Notes: generated by a model from the letters alone, not told the origin. A stretch of 64,000 nucleotides of DNA from Aeromonas encheleia (GCF_900637545.1 NZ_LR134376.1:1941001-2005000); one strand, 5' to 3'; shown: positions 1 through 13,229, counted from the first letter of the stretch. Numbers and translations: made by a program.

Positions 1-1487
1 AAGCCGTCTATGAACTGGAGAACATGGGCTTGCCCTTCTCCCGTTTCGACAACGGCTCCGTGTATCAACGCCCGTTCGGCGGCCAGTCCAAGAACTTCGG
101 TGGCGAGCAGGCGGCCCGGACCGCGGCTGCGGCCGACCGGACCGGTCACGCCCTGCTGCATACCCTGTATCAGCAGAACGTCAAGAACAAGACCACCGTC
201 TTCTCCGAGTGGTATGCGCTGGATCTGGTGAAGAACCAGGACGGTCACATCGTCGGTTGCACCGCCATCGACATGGAGAGCGGCGAGGTCGTCTACTTCA
301 AGGCCAAGGCCACAGTGCTCGCCACTGGCGGCGCCGGTCGCATCTACCAGTCCACCACCAACGCCCACATCAACACCGGTGACGGTGTCGGCATGGCGCT
401 GCGGGCCGGGGTCGGCGTGCAGGACATGGAGTTCTGGCAGTTCCACCCGACCGGCATCGCCGGGGCAGGGGTGCTGGTCACCGAAGGCTGCCGTGGTGAA
501 GGCGGCTATCTGCTCAACAAAGACGGCGAGCGTTTCATGGAGCGTTATGCCCCCAACGCCAAGGACCTGGCCGGTCGCGACGTGGTGGCTCGCTCCATCA
601 TGATCGAGATCCGTGAAGGCCGTGGCTGTGACGGCCCCTGGGGTCCGCACATCAAGCTCAAGCTGGATCACCTCGGTAAAGAGGTACTGGAATCCCGTCT
701 GCCGGGGATCTGCGAGCTGTCGCGTACCTTCGCCCACGTGGATCCGGTCAAGGAACCCATCCCCATCATCCCGACCTGCCACTACATGATGGGCGGCGTG
801 CCGACCAGCGTGAACGGTCAGTGCCTGAGCCAGGATAAAGATGGCAACGACGTGCCTGTGGTCGGCCTGTTCGCGGTGGGTGAAATCGCCTGCGTGTCGG
901 TACACGGCGCCAACCGTCTGGGCGGTAATTCGCTGCTGGATCTCATCGTGTTTGGCCGCGCCGCCGGCATGCACCTGGTGGAGAGCCTGGGTCAGATGGA
1001 GCACGGCCGCGAGGCCTCCGAGGCCGATCTGGACGCCGCCCTTGCCCGTTTCAACCGTTGGGAAGCCAACCGCGACGGGGAAGACCCGGCCCAGATCCGC
1101 AAGGATCTGCAGCGCTGCATGCAGAACAACTTCTCGGTATTCCGTGAAGGGGATGCCATGGCAGAAGGGCTGGCCGAGCTGAAACTCATCCGCGAGCGGT
1201 TGAAGAATGCCCGTTTGGACGACACCTCCAAGGAGTTCAACACCCAGCGCATCGAGTGCCTGGAGCTGGACAACCTGATGGAGACGGCGTTTGCCACCGC
1301 GGTGGCGGCCAACTTCCGTACCGAGAGTCGTGGTGCCCACAGCCGCTTCGACTTCCCGGATCGCGACGATGAGGGTTGGCTGTGCCACAGCCTCTATCAC
1401 CCGGACACCGAGTCCATGACTCGTCGCGCTGTCAACATGTCTCCGAAGACGCGCGAGGCATTCCCACCCAAGGTGCGGACCTATTGA
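1..1487 (+). CDS. sdhA: Succinate dehydrogenase flavoprotein subunit (5' end outside window)
   Basis: Catalytic subunit of succinate dehydrogenase (complex II), oxidising succinate to fumarate at the inner face of the cytoplasmic membrane. The gene enters the window already open (first full codon at base 3) and gives about 494 of the roughly 588 residues usual for the family, so the N-terminal FAD-binding part is missing. Visible hallmarks are the HPTG substrate loop, the GRDVVARS active-site arginine segment, HYMMGG, and the flavoprotein signature [13 protein letters not shown]. The C-terminus ends PPKVRTY. sdhB follows, but separated by a duplicated junction rather than the usual short gap. 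Identity is certain; only the upstream end is unseen. Confidence 0.97.
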   Translation, partial: AVYELENMGLPFSRFDNGSVYQRPFGGQSKNFGGEQAARTAAAADRTGHALLHTLYQQNVKNKTTVFSEWYALDLVKNQDGHIVGCTAIDMESGEVVYFKAKATVLATGGAGRIYQSTTNAHINTGDGVGMALRAGVGVQDMEFWQFHPTGIAGAGVLVTEGCRGEGGYLLNKDGERFMERYAPNAKDLAGRDVVARSIMIEIREGRGCDGPWGPHIKLKLDHLGKEVLESRLPGICELSRTFAHVDPVKEPIPIIPTCHYMMGGVPTSVNGQCLSQDKDGNDVPVVGLFAVGEIACVSVHGANRLGGNSLLDLIVFGRAAGMHLVESLGQMEHGREASEADLDAALARFNRWEANRDGEDPAQIRKDLQRCMQNNFSVFREGDAMAEGLAELKLIRERLKNARLDDTSKEFNTQRIECLELDNLMETAFATAVAANFRTESRGAHSRFDFPDRDDEGWLCHSLYHPDTESMTRRAVNMSPKTREAFPPKVRTY

Positions 1488-1654
1488 TGATGGAGCCAGG
1501 TGCGATGCAGGTAACCTCATCGATCTATCGCTACATTCGCCGGTCTGCGAAGAGGTGGGAGGCACTCCCATCTCGCTTATCCAAGGTGCGGACTAACTGA
1601 TTGCGGAGCCAAGTACAATGAACGTCACATTCTCAGTCTACAGATACAATCCGG
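1440..1654 (+). repeat. Tandem duplication of the sdhA/sdhB junction
   Basis: Two abutting imperfect copies, about 1440-1543 and 1544-1654. Each holds the last codons of sdhA, the stop codon, a GGAG ribosome site, an ATG and the first codons of sdhB. Shared landmarks are AAGGTGCGGAC, TGA, GGAGCCA and ATG. The second copy carries a 9-base insertion (about 1571-1579) that keeps the frame. The result is a small hybrid reading frame between the two real genes. Confidence 0.8.
1505..1600 (+). CDS. Hybrid junction minigene between sdhA and sdhB (31 aa)
   Basis: A 31-codon open frame with its own GGAG ribosome site about 10 bases upstream. Its first residues, MQVTSSIYRY, mirror the SdhB start MNVTFSVYRY. 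Its last residues, ending SKVRTN, mirror the SdhA end PPKVRTY. This is what a tandem duplication of the sdhA-end/sdhB-start junction would produce. The frame is intact despite base changes and an in-frame 9-base insertion. No function is known; it may only carry ribosomes across the enlarged gap. Whether the peptide is made is unknown. Confidence 0.5.
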   Translation: MQVTSSIYRYIRRSAKRWEALPSRLSKVRTN

Positions 1655-2334
1655 ATGTTGATAACGTCCCCCACATGAAGGATTATCGTCTTGATATTCC
1701 TGAAGGTTCCGACATGATGGTGCTCGACGCACTGATCCAGCTCAAGGAGCTGGATCCCACGCTCTCCTTCCGCCGCTCCTGCCGCGAAGGGGTCTGTGGA
1801 TCAGACGGTCTCAACATGAATGGCAAGAACGGTCTTGCCTGTATCACTCCGCTCTCCGATCTGCTGAAGAAGGGCAACAAGGTCGTCCTCCGTCCCTTGC
1901 CCGGCCTGCCGGTGATCCGTGACCTGGTGATCGACATGACCCAGTTCTACACCCAGTGGGAGAAGGTCAAACCCTTCCTCATCAACGAGGACAAGTTGCC
2001 GCCCGTGCGTGAGCACCTGCAATCCCCCGAAGAGCGCGCCAAGCTGGACGGTCTGTACGAGTGTATTCTCTGTGCCTGCTGCTCCACCTCTTGCCCCTCC
2101 TTCTGGTGGAACCCGGACAAGTTCATCGGCCCCGCCGGTCTGCTCGCCGCCTATCGCTGGCTGGCCGACAGCCGCGACACCGCGGCCAGTGAGCGATTGG
2201 GTAACCTGGACGACGCCTTTAGCGTGTTCCGCTGCCACGGCATCATGAACTGCGTGAGCGTCTGCCCCAAGGGCTTGAACCCGACCAAGGCCATCGGTCA
2301 GATCAAGTCGATGTTACTCAACCGGGCTGTTTAG
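1618..2334 (+). CDS. sdhB: Succinate dehydrogenase iron-sulfur subunit
   Basis: Carries electrons from the SdhA flavin to quinone through three Fe-S clusters. The 238-residue length is normal. The 2Fe-2S ligands are in CREGVCGSDG and the later GLAC; the 4Fe-4S and 3Fe-4S ligands are in CILCACCSTSCP and CHGIMNCVSVCPKG. The start follows GGAGCCAAGTACA. It is the last gene of the sdh block; a strong hairpin lies between it and sucA. Confidence 0.97.
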   Translation: MNVTFSVYRYNPDVDNVPHMKDYRLDIPEGSDMMVLDALIQLKELDPTLSFRRSCREGVCGSDGLNMNGKNGLACITPLSDLLKKGNKVVLRPLPGLPVIRDLVIDMTQFYTQWEKVKPFLINEDKLPPVREHLQSPEERAKLDGLYECILCACCSTSCPSFWWNPDKFIGPAGLLAAYRWLADSRDTAASERLGNLDDAFSVFRCHGIMNCVSVCPKGLNPTKAIGQIKSMLLNRAV

Positions 2335-2374
2335 TATCAGGGCCAGGGCGTCACGCGCCGGGCCCGACCTCTGG

Positions 2375-2406
2375 ATAGCCATCCAACCCCCTGGTGGGAT
2401 GGCTAT
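2375..2406 (+). terminator. Hairpin between sdhB and sucA, possible attenuator
   Basis: ATAGCCATCC pairs perfectly with GGATGGCTAT around a 12-base loop, followed by TTAAA. The stem is 10 bp but the T tract is short, so partial termination or RNA processing between sdh and suc is more likely than a full stop. Confidence 0.5.
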
Positions 2407-2456
2407 TTAAACCCTACAAGCTGCGCTGCAGTGAACAAGATGTACAAGGGATAGAA

Positions 2457-5264
2457 ATGCATAACGGCGTGATGAAGGCCTGGTTGGAGTCATCTCACCT
2501 GGCTGGTGCGAATGCAAGCTACATTGAGGATTTGTACGAATCCTTCCTTGAAAACCCCGAATCCGTGGCCGATGAGTGGCGCAGCCTGTTCGAACAGCTG
2601 CCCCAGGTCAATGGTCATGCGGTGGAACAACCTCACTCCCAGGTTCGCGACTATTTCCGCCGCCTGGCCAAGGACCCCTCCCGTTACAGCGCGCCTGTCA
2701 CCGATCCGCAAGTGGATGCCAAACAGGTTCGCGTACTGCAAATGATCAACGCCTTCCGTTTCCGTGGTCATCAAAATGCCAATCTGGATCCGCTCGGCCT
2801 CTGGGCACGTGAAACCGTTGCCGAGCTCGACCCGGCATTCCACAACCTGCAGGGCGCAGACATGGAGACCACCTTCAACGTGGGCTCCTATGCCATAGGT
2901 CGCGAGACCATGGTGCTCTCCGATCTCTACGCCTCGCTCAAGAAAACCTATTGCAGCAGCATAGGTGCCGACTATATGCACCTTACCTCCACCGAGGAGA
3001 AGCGCTGGCTGCAGGACAGACTCGAATCCATCGAAGCCAAGGGCAGCTACAGCGCCGAGGAGAAGACCCGCTTCCTCGAGAGCCTGACCGCCGCCGAAGG
3101 GCTGGAAAAATACCTGGGCGCCAAGTTCCCGGGGGCCAAGCGTTTCTCCCTGGAAGGGGGCGATGCCATGGTACCCATGCTCAAAGAGCTGATCCGTCGC
3201 GCCGGTGAGCAGGGCTGCAAGGAAGCCGTCATCGGCATGGCCCACCGCGGCCGCCTGAACGTGTTGATCAACGTGCTCGGCAAACGGGCACAGGAGCTGT
3301 TCGACGAATTCGCCGGCAAGCATGGCGAGTCCTGGGGCACCGGGGATGTGAAGTACCACATGGGCTTCTCCTCCGACTTCGCGACCCCGGGCGGCAGCGT
3401 CCACCTGGCGCTGGCGTTCAACCCGTCTCACCTCGAGATAGTCAACCCCGTGGTCATCGGCTCGGTGCGTGCGCGCATGGACAGACGTGGCGACAAGGAT
3501 GGCTCCAGCGTGCTGCCCATCACCATTCACGGTGACTCGGCCATCGCCGGTCAGGGGGTGGTGGCGGAAACCTTCAACATGTCCCAGACCCGTGCCTACG
3601 GCGTCGGCGGCACTGTGCGCATCGTCATCAACAACCAGGTGGGCTTCACCACCTCCAACATGCGTGACGTGCGCTCCACCGAATATTGCACCGACATCGC
3701 CAAGGCGGTGCAGGCCCCCGTGCTGCACGTCAACGGCGACGACCCGGAAGCCGTGGTGCTGGTGACCCAGATTGCCCTGGATTACCGCAACACCTTCAAG
3801 CGCGACGTGGTGATCGAGCTGGTCTGCTACCGTCGTCACGGTCACAACGAGGCCGACGAGCCGAGTGCGACCCAGCCCTTGATGTACCAGAAGATCAAAC
3901 AGCATCCGACCCCGCGCAAGATCTACGCCGATCAGCTGATCGCCGAAGGCTGCGTCAGCCCGGAGCTGGTCACCGCTCAGGTCAACGACTATCGCGACGC
4001 CCTGGACAAGGGGGAGCGGGTGGTCAAGGAGTGGCGTCCGATGGAGCTGCACTCCGTCGACTGGACCCCGTACCTCGGCCACGACTGGGCCATGAACTAC
4101 GACAGCACGGTGGCGATGGATCACCTGAAGTCCCTGGGGGAGCGCATCAGCCAGTACCCGGCCTCCCACACCCTGCAGCGTCAGGTCGAGAAGATTTACG
4201 AAGACCGCCGCACCATGGCCGCCGGCGACAAGCTGGTGGATTGGGGCTTCGCCGAGACCCTGGCCTACGCCACCTTGGTGGACAAGGGCTCCCGCATCCG
4301 CATCACAGGGCAGGATTCCGGCCGTGGCACCTTCTTCCACCGCCACGCCGTGCTGCACAACCAGAACGATGCCAGCACCTATACCCCGCTGTGCAACATT
4401 CACGACGAGCAGGGCCCGTTCGAAGTCTATGACTCCGTGCTGTCCGAAGAGGCGGTGCTGGCGTTCGAATACGGTTATGCCAGCGCCGAGCCGGCCGGCC
4501 TGACCATCTGGGAAGCGCAGTTTGGCGACTTCGCCAACGGTGCCCAGGTGGTGATCGACCAGTTCCTCTCCTCCGGTGAGCAGAAGTGGGGCCGGATGTG
4601 CGGCCTGACCATGCTGCTGCCGCACGGCTACGAGGGGCAGGGCCCGGAGCACTCCTCCGCCCGCCTCGAGCGCTATCTGCAGATGTGCGCCGAGCACAAC
4701 ATGCAGGTGTGCGTACCCTCCAACCCGGCGCAGGTGTTCCACATGCTGCGCCGCCAGGTGGTGCGCCCGATGCGCCGTCCGCTGATCGTGATGTCGCCCA
4801 AGTCCCTGCTGCGCCACCCGCTGGCGGTGAGCAAGCTGGAAGAGCTGGCCGAAGGCACCTTCCAGAACGCCATTGGCGAGATCGATGCGCTGGATCCGAA
4901 AGGGGTCAAACGGATTGTGTTCTGCTCCGGCAAGGTCTACTACGACCTGCTCGATGCCCGTCGCAAGGCCGAGCAGCAAGACGTGGCGTTGGTGCGGATC
5001 GAGCAGCTCTACCCCTTCCCTGAAGCGGAAGTACGCGCCATCCTCGCCGATTACACCCAGGCCACCGATTTCGTCTGGTGTCAGGAAGAGCCGCAGAACC
5101 AGGGCGCCTGGTACAGCACCCGTCATCACTACGATGGCGTGCTGCCAAGCGGAGCCCGCCTGCGCTATGCCGGTCGCCCAGCCTCGGCCTCACCCGCCGT
5201 CGGTTACATGTCTGTCCACACCAAGCAGCAGAAAGCCTTGGTGGAAGATGCCCTTACCCTGTAA
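2457..5264 (+). CDS. sucA: 2-oxoglutarate dehydrogenase E1 component
   Basis: Thiamine-diphosphate decarboxylase of the 2-oxoglutarate dehydrogenase complex. The 935 residues match the family length. The ThDP-binding region lies around residues 355-400 (GDSAIAGQG, then INNQVGFTT), with [12 protein letters not shown] near residue 460 and a transketolase-like C-terminal half. The ATG at 2457 was chosen because [13 protein letters not shown] aligns with the usual SucA start and AAGGG lies upstream; an in-frame GTG at 2394 sits inside the hairpin and is unlikely. sucB follows after 38 bases. Confidence 0.97.
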   Translation: MHNGVMKAWLESSHLAGANASYIEDLYESFLENPESVADEWRSLFEQLPQVNGHAVEQPHSQVRDYFRRLAKDPSRYSAPVTDPQVDAKQVRVLQMINAFRFRGHQNANLDPLGLWARETVAELDPAFHNLQGADMETTFNVGSYAIGRETMVLSDLYASLKKTYCSSIGADYMHLTSTEEKRWLQDRLESIEAKGSYSAEEKTRFLESLTAAEGLEKYLGAKFPGAKRFSLEGGDAMVPMLKELIRRAGEQGCKEAVIGMAHRGRLNVLINVLGKRAQELFDEFAGKHGESWGTGDVKYHMGFSSDFATPGGSVHLALAFNPSHLEIVNPVVIGSVRARMDRRGDKDGSSVLPITIHGDSAIAGQGVVAETFNMSQTRAYGVGGTVRIVINNQVGFTTSNMRDVRSTEYCTDIAKAVQAPVLHVNGDDPEAVVLVTQIALDYRNTFKRDVVIELVCYRRHGHNEADEPSATQPLMYQKIKQHPTPRKIYADQLIAEGCVSPELVTAQVNDYRDALDKGERVVKEWRPMELHSVDWTPYLGHDWAMNYDSTVAMDHLKSLGERISQYPASHTLQRQVEKIYEDRRTMAAGDKLVDWGFAETLAYATLVDKGSRIRITGQDSGRGTFFHRHAVLHNQNDASTYTPLCNIHDEQGPFEVYDSVLSEEAVLAFEYGYASAEPAGLTIWEAQFGDFANGAQVVIDQFLSSGEQKWGRMCGLTMLLPHGYEGQGPEHSSARLERYLQMCAEHNMQVCVPSNPAQVFHMLRRQVVRPMRRPLIVMSPKSLLRHPLAVSKLEELAEGTFQNAIGEIDALDPKGVKRIVFCSGKVYYDLLDARRKAEQQDVALVRIEQLYPFPEAEVRAILADYTQATDFVWCQEEPQNQGAWYSTRHHYDGVLPSGARLRYAGRPASASPAVGYMSVHTKQQKALVEDALTL

Positions 5265-5302
5265 TACGCCTCTGGCACAGTAGTAAACAAGGAACTGATT
5301 AC

Positions 5303-6493
5303 ATGACTATCGAGATCAAGGTACCGGACCTGCCCGAATCAGTGGCAGATGCCACCATCGCCACCTGGCACAAGAAACCGGGTGATCTGGTTGCCCGTGA
5401 CGAAGTGCTGGTTGACATCGAAACCGATAAAGTCGTGCTGGAAGTCCCCGCGCCGGAAGCCGGTGTACTGGGTGACATCCTGCAACTGGAAGGCGCGACC
5501 GTGCTGTCCCGCCAGCTGATCGCCATGCTCAAGCCAGCCCCGGTGGCCGGTGAAGAGACCAAGGAGAAGCCGGTCGAAGCCGCCGCCGATGACTCTGCCG
5601 AAGGCCTGAGCCCGTCCGTGCGCCGCCTGGTGGCCGAACACTCCATCGACGTGGCCAAGCTGACCGGCACCGGCAAGGGTGGTCGTGTCACCAAGGAAGA
5701 CGTGGAAGCTTTCATCAAGGGGCTGAGCAAGGCGGCCGTGGCGGCACCTGTCGCGGCTGTGGCTCCGGTGGCGCCCATCGCGCCGCTGGTCGGCCGCACC
5801 GAGAAGCGCGTGCCCATGACCCGTCTGCGCAAGCGGATCGCCGAGCGTCTGCTGGAGGCGAAGAACACCACCGCCATGCTGACGACCTTCAACGAGATCA
5901 ACATGGCGCCCATCATGAAGCTGCGCAAGCAGTACGGCGAGATCTTCGAGAAGAAGCACGGCATCAAGCTCGGCTTCATGTCCTTCTACGTCAAGGCCGT
6001 GGTGGAGTCCCTCAAGCGTTACCCGGAAGTGAACGCGGCGCTGGACGGTGACGACATCGTCTATCACAGCTACTTCGACGTCAGCATCGCCGTCTCCACC
6101 CCCCGTGGTCTGGTGACCCCGGTGCTGCGTGACTGCGACAACATGAGCCTGGCCGACATCGAGAAGGCCATCAAGGATCTGGCAGGCAAGGGCCGTGACG
6201 GCAAGCTGACCGTGGATGAACTGACCGGTGGCAACTTCACCATCACCAACGGTGGTGTGTTCGGCTCCCTGATGTCCACCCCGATCATCAACCCGCCCCA
6301 GAGCGCCATCCTGGGGATGCACAAGATCCAGGACAGACCCATGGCGGTGAACGGCCAGGTCGAGATCCTGCCGATGATGTACCTGGCCCTCTCCTACGAT
6401 CACCGCATCGTCGACGGTCGTGAGTCGGTGGGCTTCCTGGTCTCCATCAAGGAGCTGCTGGAAGATCCAACCCGCCTGCTGCTGGACGTCTAA
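5303..6493 (+). CDS. sucB: Dihydrolipoyllysine succinyltransferase E2 component
   Basis: Core of the 2-oxoglutarate dehydrogenase complex, moving the succinyl group to CoA. It has 396 residues: an N-terminal lipoyl domain with the lipoylated lysine in IETDKVVLE (K43), an E3-binding domain around 105-145, an alanine/proline linker, and the acyltransferase domain with the active site SYDHRIVDG near residue 367. AAGGAAC precedes the ATG. Its last codons are copied twice more directly downstream, which is unusual. Confidence 0.97.
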   Translation: MTIEIKVPDLPESVADATIATWHKKPGDLVARDEVLVDIETDKVVLEVPAPEAGVLGDILQLEGATVLSRQLIAMLKPAPVAGEETKEKPVEAAADDSAEGLSPSVRRLVAEHSIDVAKLTGTGKGGRVTKEDVEAFIKGLSKAAVAAPVAAVAPVAPIAPLVGRTEKRVPMTRLRKRIAERLLEAKNTTAMLTTFNEINMAPIMKLRKQYGEIFEKKHGIKLGFMSFYVKAVVESLKRYPEVNAALDGDDIVYHSYFDVSIAVSTPRGLVTPVLRDCDNMSLADIEKAIKDLAGKGRDGKLTVDELTGGNFTITNGGVFGSLMSTPIINPPQSAILGMHKIQDRPMAVNGQVEILPMMYLALSYDHRIVDGRESVGFLVSIKELLEDPTRLLLDV

Positions 6494-6634
6494 GGGTATT
6501 GGCAGGATCAAGAAGCCCTCGGGCTTTGGAAGATCCGAGCCACGTGTGCTACTGGACATCCAAGGGTATTGGCAGGATCGAGAAGCCCTCGGGCTTTGGA
6601 AGATCCGAGCCACGTGTGCTGCTGGACGTCTAAG
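6461..6634 (+). repeat. sucB tail repeated: one genic copy plus two downstream copies
   Basis: Units start with GAAGATCC at 6461, 6529 and 6599 (spacing 68 and 70). The first is the real end of sucB. The second and third repeat the end with few changes, sharing AGGGTATTGGCAGGATC and GAAGCCCTCGGGCTTTG between units. The third ends with the same CTGCTGGACGTCTAAG as sucB itself. A 2-base insertion shifts the copies relative to the sucB frame. The high identity suggests this duplication is younger than the others in the window. Confidence 0.85.
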
Positions 6635-6654
6635 CGGCATTCGGGACATGACAG

Positions 6655-6724
6655 GGGGCCTTCGCGGCCCCGCATCGAACGTCTGAGCAAAATTAGAAAG
6701 ATAATGAGGGGCCCTCGAGGCCCC
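6655..6724 (+). repeat. Two similar GGGGCC hairpins upstream of sucC
   Basis: GGGGCC-5 nt-GGCCCC occurs at 6655-6671 and again at 6708-6724, each preceded by ATGA and followed about 20-30 bases on by TGAG and an A-rich stretch. The flanks look related, so this seems to be another short tandem duplication. Both hairpins lie in the sucB-sucC leader and could slow or protect RNA; neither has a T tract. Confidence 0.5.
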
Positions 6725-6789
6725 GTTCACAGGGGATTGAGAAACAACGAGCCCCGGACGGAAATACCTACAACACGGATAGAGCATCT

Positions 6790-7955
<1,166 letters not shown>

Positions 7956-7956
<1 letters not shown>

Positions 7957-8828
7957 TGAGCGTTCTGATCAACAAAGACACCAAGGTGATCTGCCAGGGC
8001 TTCACCGGCGGTCAGGGTACCTTCCACTCCGAACAGGCGATTGCCTACGGTACCCAGATGGTCGGCGGCGTCTCCCCGGGCAAGGGTGGCACCACCCACC
8101 TGGGCCTGCCTGTGTTCAACACAGTGCGTGATGCCGTCGAAGTGACCGGCGCCACTGCCTCTGTCATCTATGTGCCGGCGCCGTTCTGCAAGGACGCCAT
8201 CCTGGAAGCGATCGATGCCGGTATCAAGCTCATCGTCACCATCACCGAAGGCATCCCGACCCTGGACATGCTGCAGGTCAAGGTGAAGCTGCAGGAAACC
8301 GGCGTGCGCATGATCGGTCCGAACTGCCCGGGCGTCATCACCCCGGGTGAGTGCAAGATCGGCATCATGCCGGGCCACATCCACAAGCCGGGCAAGGTGG
8401 GTATCGTCTCCCGCTCCGGCACCCTGACCTACGAAGCGGTCAAGCAGACCACGGACGAGGGCTTCGGCCAGTCCACCTGCGTCGGCATCGGTGGTGACCC
8501 CATACCGGGCTCCAACTTCATCGACATCCTGGAGATGTTCCAGAAGGATCCGCAGACCGAAGCCATCGTCATGATCGGCGAGATCGGCGGCAGTGCCGAG
8601 GAAGAAGCGGCCGCCTATATCAAGGCCCACGTCACCAAGCCGGTGGTCTCCTACATCGCGGGCGTCACCGCCCCGGCAGGTAAGCGCATGGGCCATGCGG
8701 GCGCCATCATCGCCGGTGGCAAGGGCACGGCGGCAGAGAAGTTTGCCGCCCTGGAAGATGCCGGCGTGAAAACCGTGCGCTCCCTCGCCGATATCGGCAA
8801 GGCCCTGCGTGAAGTGACCGGCTGGTAA
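7956..8828 (+). CDS. sucD: Succinyl-CoA synthetase alpha subunit
   Basis: Alpha chain binding CoA and carrying the phosphohistidine intermediate. It has 290 residues; the CoA-binding fold is at the N-terminus ([13 protein letters not shown]) and the active-site histidine lies in MGHAGAII (H247). It overlaps sucC by one base and ends the suc operon, followed by a strong terminator. Confidence 0.97.
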
Positions 8829-8850
8829 GTCGCCCTTCGCTGAATGCTCA

Positions 8851-8882
8851 ATCCGGAAGCCCAAGGGCTTCCGGATTTTTTT
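8851..8882 (+). terminator. Rho-independent terminator of the suc operon
   Basis: CCGGAAGCC-caag-GGCTTCCGG stem followed by seven T residues. Confidence 0.9.
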
Positions 8883-9019
8883 ATGGCGGCGTACTGCGCC
8901 GCCTTCGTGTTTCTGATATCTGCGCCCGGCGAATGGCTGGCTCATGCTCCCAACCTTGAAAAATCGGGCCAAAAGGGGTATAACCACGCGCTTTCCTGGT
9001 CTATTTAGCGAGCCCCTCC

Positions 9020-9475
9020 ATGCAGCAAGTCGAGAAAATGCAGCCAACTCCTTTTTGGCAGGAAAAGACCCTGCAGCAGATGACCGATGCCGAGTGGGAG
9101 TCCCTGTGCGATGGCTGCGGCAAGTGCTGCCTGAACAAGCTGATCGACGAGGATACCGAGGAGCTGGTTTTCACCAACGTCGCCTGCGATCTGCTCAACA
9201 CCAAGACCTGCCAGTGCTCCGATTACGGCAACCGCTTCAAGAAGGAGCCGGACTGCCTGCAGATCACCGTCGACAAGATAGCCGAGTACGACTGGCTGCC
9301 CTCCAGCTGCGCCTATCGGCTGCTGGCCGAGGGGCAGAGCCTGCCCGAGTGGCATCCGCTGATCACCGGCAGCCGCAGTGCCATGCACCAGGCCGGCCAG
9401 TCGGTGCGCGGCAAGGTGGTGCACGAGGCCCATGCCGGCGACTGGATCGATCACATCATCACCTGGGCCAGTTAA
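9020..9475 (+). CDS. ycgN: YcgN family cysteine-cluster protein (UPF0260)
   Basis: A 151-residue protein of the YcgN family, whose biochemical role is not established. Conserved cysteines appear as CDGCGKCC near residues 30-37, then [11 protein letters not shown] and CLQI, a pattern suggesting a metal or Fe-S site (inference). It stands alone between the suc terminator and a long non-coding stretch. The start at 9020 is the first ATG of the frame; another ATG seven codons later is possible. Confidence 0.85.
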   Translation: MQQVEKMQPTPFWQEKTLQQMTDAEWESLCDGCGKCCLNKLIDEDTEELVFTNVACDLLNTKTCQCSDYGNRFKKEPDCLQITVDKIAEYDWLPSSCAYRLLAEGQSLPEWHPLITGSRSAMHQAGQSVRGKVVHEAHAGDWIDHIITWAS

Positions 9476-9521
9476 GGCCAGCTGAGCCGACTCAGGCAAC
9501 CATTATCCAATTCATGTGCCG

Positions 9522-9554
9522 CAGGGGCAGAGGAGTCACACTCTTCTGCCCCTG
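9522..9554. repeat. Hairpin element copy A with GAGTCACACTC apex
   Basis: A 15-bp stem (one G-T pair) with a CAC loop; the arms begin CAGGGGCAG and end CTGCCCCTG. There is no T tract, so it is not an ordinary terminator. It is repeated in altered form at 9690. Confidence 0.6.
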
Positions 9555-9689
9555 TTGCTATTGGCATATCCATGATGCGTCTTGAGGGTGGATGGCAGTT
9601 TAACAAGGCGGGCCGAGGTTAAGGACCATGAAGCCGTAGATATCATCCCCCGGGCGCCGCTGGTGCACTTCAAATCGCTGCTATGGCGC

Positions 9690-9719
9690 AGGGCAGGAGA
9701 GTCACACTCTAACTGCCCT
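9690..9719. repeat. Hairpin element copy B with GAGTCACACTC apex
   Basis: AGGGCAG pairs with CTGCCCT and, beyond a small internal bulge, AGAGT pairs with ACTCT around the same CAC loop as copy A. Flanking bases (GCGCAGGG before, TGATGCTTTCTGG after) also resemble those of copy A, 168 bases upstream. Confidence 0.6.
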
Positions 9720-9934
9720 TGATGCTTTCTGGTGCCGCACAGCGATGCACAGGCGCCATTCCCGGGGTAGAGGGAATAGTTCGAGGGATGTATGCATCTC
9801 TCGGAGTCAGTTGGCCGAGTATGGATTTGTTCTCTTCCGAAAGCGTGAAGGCGAGGGGAGGTTGGGGGGCTAACGCACATCTCGCATCAGCGAGTCAAAG
9901 GGAGGGGTTGATCCGGGCTTGGGCAAACAGGCAT

Positions 9935-9964
9935 AAAAAAACCGGCGCCTTGGCGCCGGTTTTT
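9935..9964. terminator. Rho-independent terminator after pflB
   Basis: ACCGGCGCC-tt-GGCGCCGGT stem with an A run on one side and a T run on the other. On the minus strand it gives a seven-T tail after pflB; it could also work in the plus direction. Confidence 0.9.
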
Positions 9965-9982
9965 GGTCACTGCGATGCTCTA

Positions 9983-12271
<2,289 letters not shown>

Positions 12272-12306
12272 TACCTCACAAGGTATTTATGTGTCAGCCG
12301 TCATCC

Positions 12307-13155
12307 TTAATGATGACGACGGAAGATAAACCAGTAAGTCAAACCAACCATGACACCACCACCAATGATATTACCCAGAGTGACGGGGATCAGGTTGTTT
12401 AGGACGAAGTTGGATACGGTCAGATCGGCGAAGGTGGCCGGATCCTGGCCGATGGCCTGCCAAAATTCCGGGCCTGCGACGCTGTGAATAGCGATACCGA
12501 CCGGGATCATAAACATGTTTGCGATGCTGTGCTCGAAACCTGAGGCCACGAACATGGCGACGGGGAGCAGCATCACCATCACCTTGTCGGTGGCAGTGCG
12601 GGCGCCGAAGGCCATCCACACGGCGAGACACACCATGAGGTTGCAGAGAATACCGAGGGCGAGCGCCTCGAAGAAGCTGTGGTGGATCTTGTGCTGGGCC
12701 ACTTTCAAGGCATTCAGGCCCCACTGACCATCTGCCGCCATGTACTCGGCCGACATGATGATGAGGCCGACGACGAGCAGGCCACCGATGAGGTTTCCGA
12801 AGTAGACCAGGCCCCAGTTCTTGAACAACTGGCTCCAGCTGATGCGGTTGGCCGCCTTGGCGACCAGGGTCAGGGTGGTGGAGGTGAACAGCTCGGCCCC
12901 CAGCAGCACACACAGGATCAGGCCAAGGGAGAAGCAGAGGCCGCCGACCAGCTTGGACATGCCCCAGGACATGCCGCTGCTGCCCGTGGTGACGGTGATG
13001 TAGAACACGAATGCGATGGCGATGAAAGCACCGGCGGTGATGGCCAGGGGAATGACCTTGTGGGCGGGCTTGGTGGCCTTGGCATAGGTTATATCTTCTG
13101 CCAGTGCAGCGATGGCTTCTGGCTTGAGACAATCAAAGGGGGATTCTGCTTTCAA
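12307..13155 (-). CDS. focA: Formate channel
   Basis: Pentameric inner-membrane channel of the formate/nitrite transporter family, moving formate produced by PflB. It has 282 residues with six hydrophobic segments from about residue 35 to 275 and family stretches such as SWSQLFKNWGLVYFGNLIGG and NLIPVTLGNIIGG. It is the first gene of focA-pflB, with ycaO upstream in the same orientation. Confidence 0.96.
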   Translation of the reverse strand: MKAESPFDCLKPEAIAALAEDITYAKATKPAHKVIPLAITAGAFIAIAFVFYITVTTGSSGMSWGMSKLVGGLCFSLGLILCVLLGAELFTSTTLTLVAKAANRISWSQLFKNWGLVYFGNLIGGLLVVGLIIMSAEYMAADGQWGLNALKVAQHKIHHSFFEALALGILCNLMVCLAVWMAFGARTATDKVMVMLLPVAMFVASGFEHSIANMFMIPVGIAIHSVAGPEFWQAIGQDPATFADLTVSNFVLNNLIPVTLGNIIGGGVMVGLTYWFIFRRHH

Positions 13156-13215
13156 TTCTCATGTACCTGAATATTTTGCCTGTGGAAATCATAGCAAAGG
13201 GCCAGATCGCCAAAA

Positions 13216-13229
13216 TTGACATCGATCAA
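13216..13229 (-). promoter_or_regulatory. FNR-like box upstream of focA
   Basis: TTGAC-ATCG-ATCAA differs from the FNR consensus TTGAT-N4-ATCAA at one base and lies about 60 bases before the focA start. FNR activation of focA-pfl under anaerobiosis is established in enterobacteria; here it is inferred from the match. Confidence 0.55.

Larger units (their letters stand above)
9476..9934. other. Non-coding stretch between ycgN and pflB
   Basis: I see no convincing gene here. It contains a small CTGAG-CCGA-CTCAG hairpin just after ycgN and two related larger hairpins (annotated separately), then featureless sequence up to the pflB terminator. Confidence 0.6.

Noticed and set aside
2394-2456. 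Upstream GTG start for sucA
   Set aside because: It lies within the sdhB-sucA hairpin and would add 21 residues absent from SucA; the ATG at 2457 fits homology and ribosome site.
2490-5129. An 879-codon open frame antisense to sucA
   Set aside because: It is the complementary frame of a strongly biased GC-rich gene, with low-complexity His/Gly/Val composition and no recognisable domain. Similar long antisense frames over ftsK (28897-31560), sapA (41957-43879), ycjXF (46629-48530) and pflB are shadows too.
6420-6686. An 88-codon frame across the sucB tail repeats
   Set aside because: It is out of frame with sucB and simply reads through the repeated units; no protein likeness.
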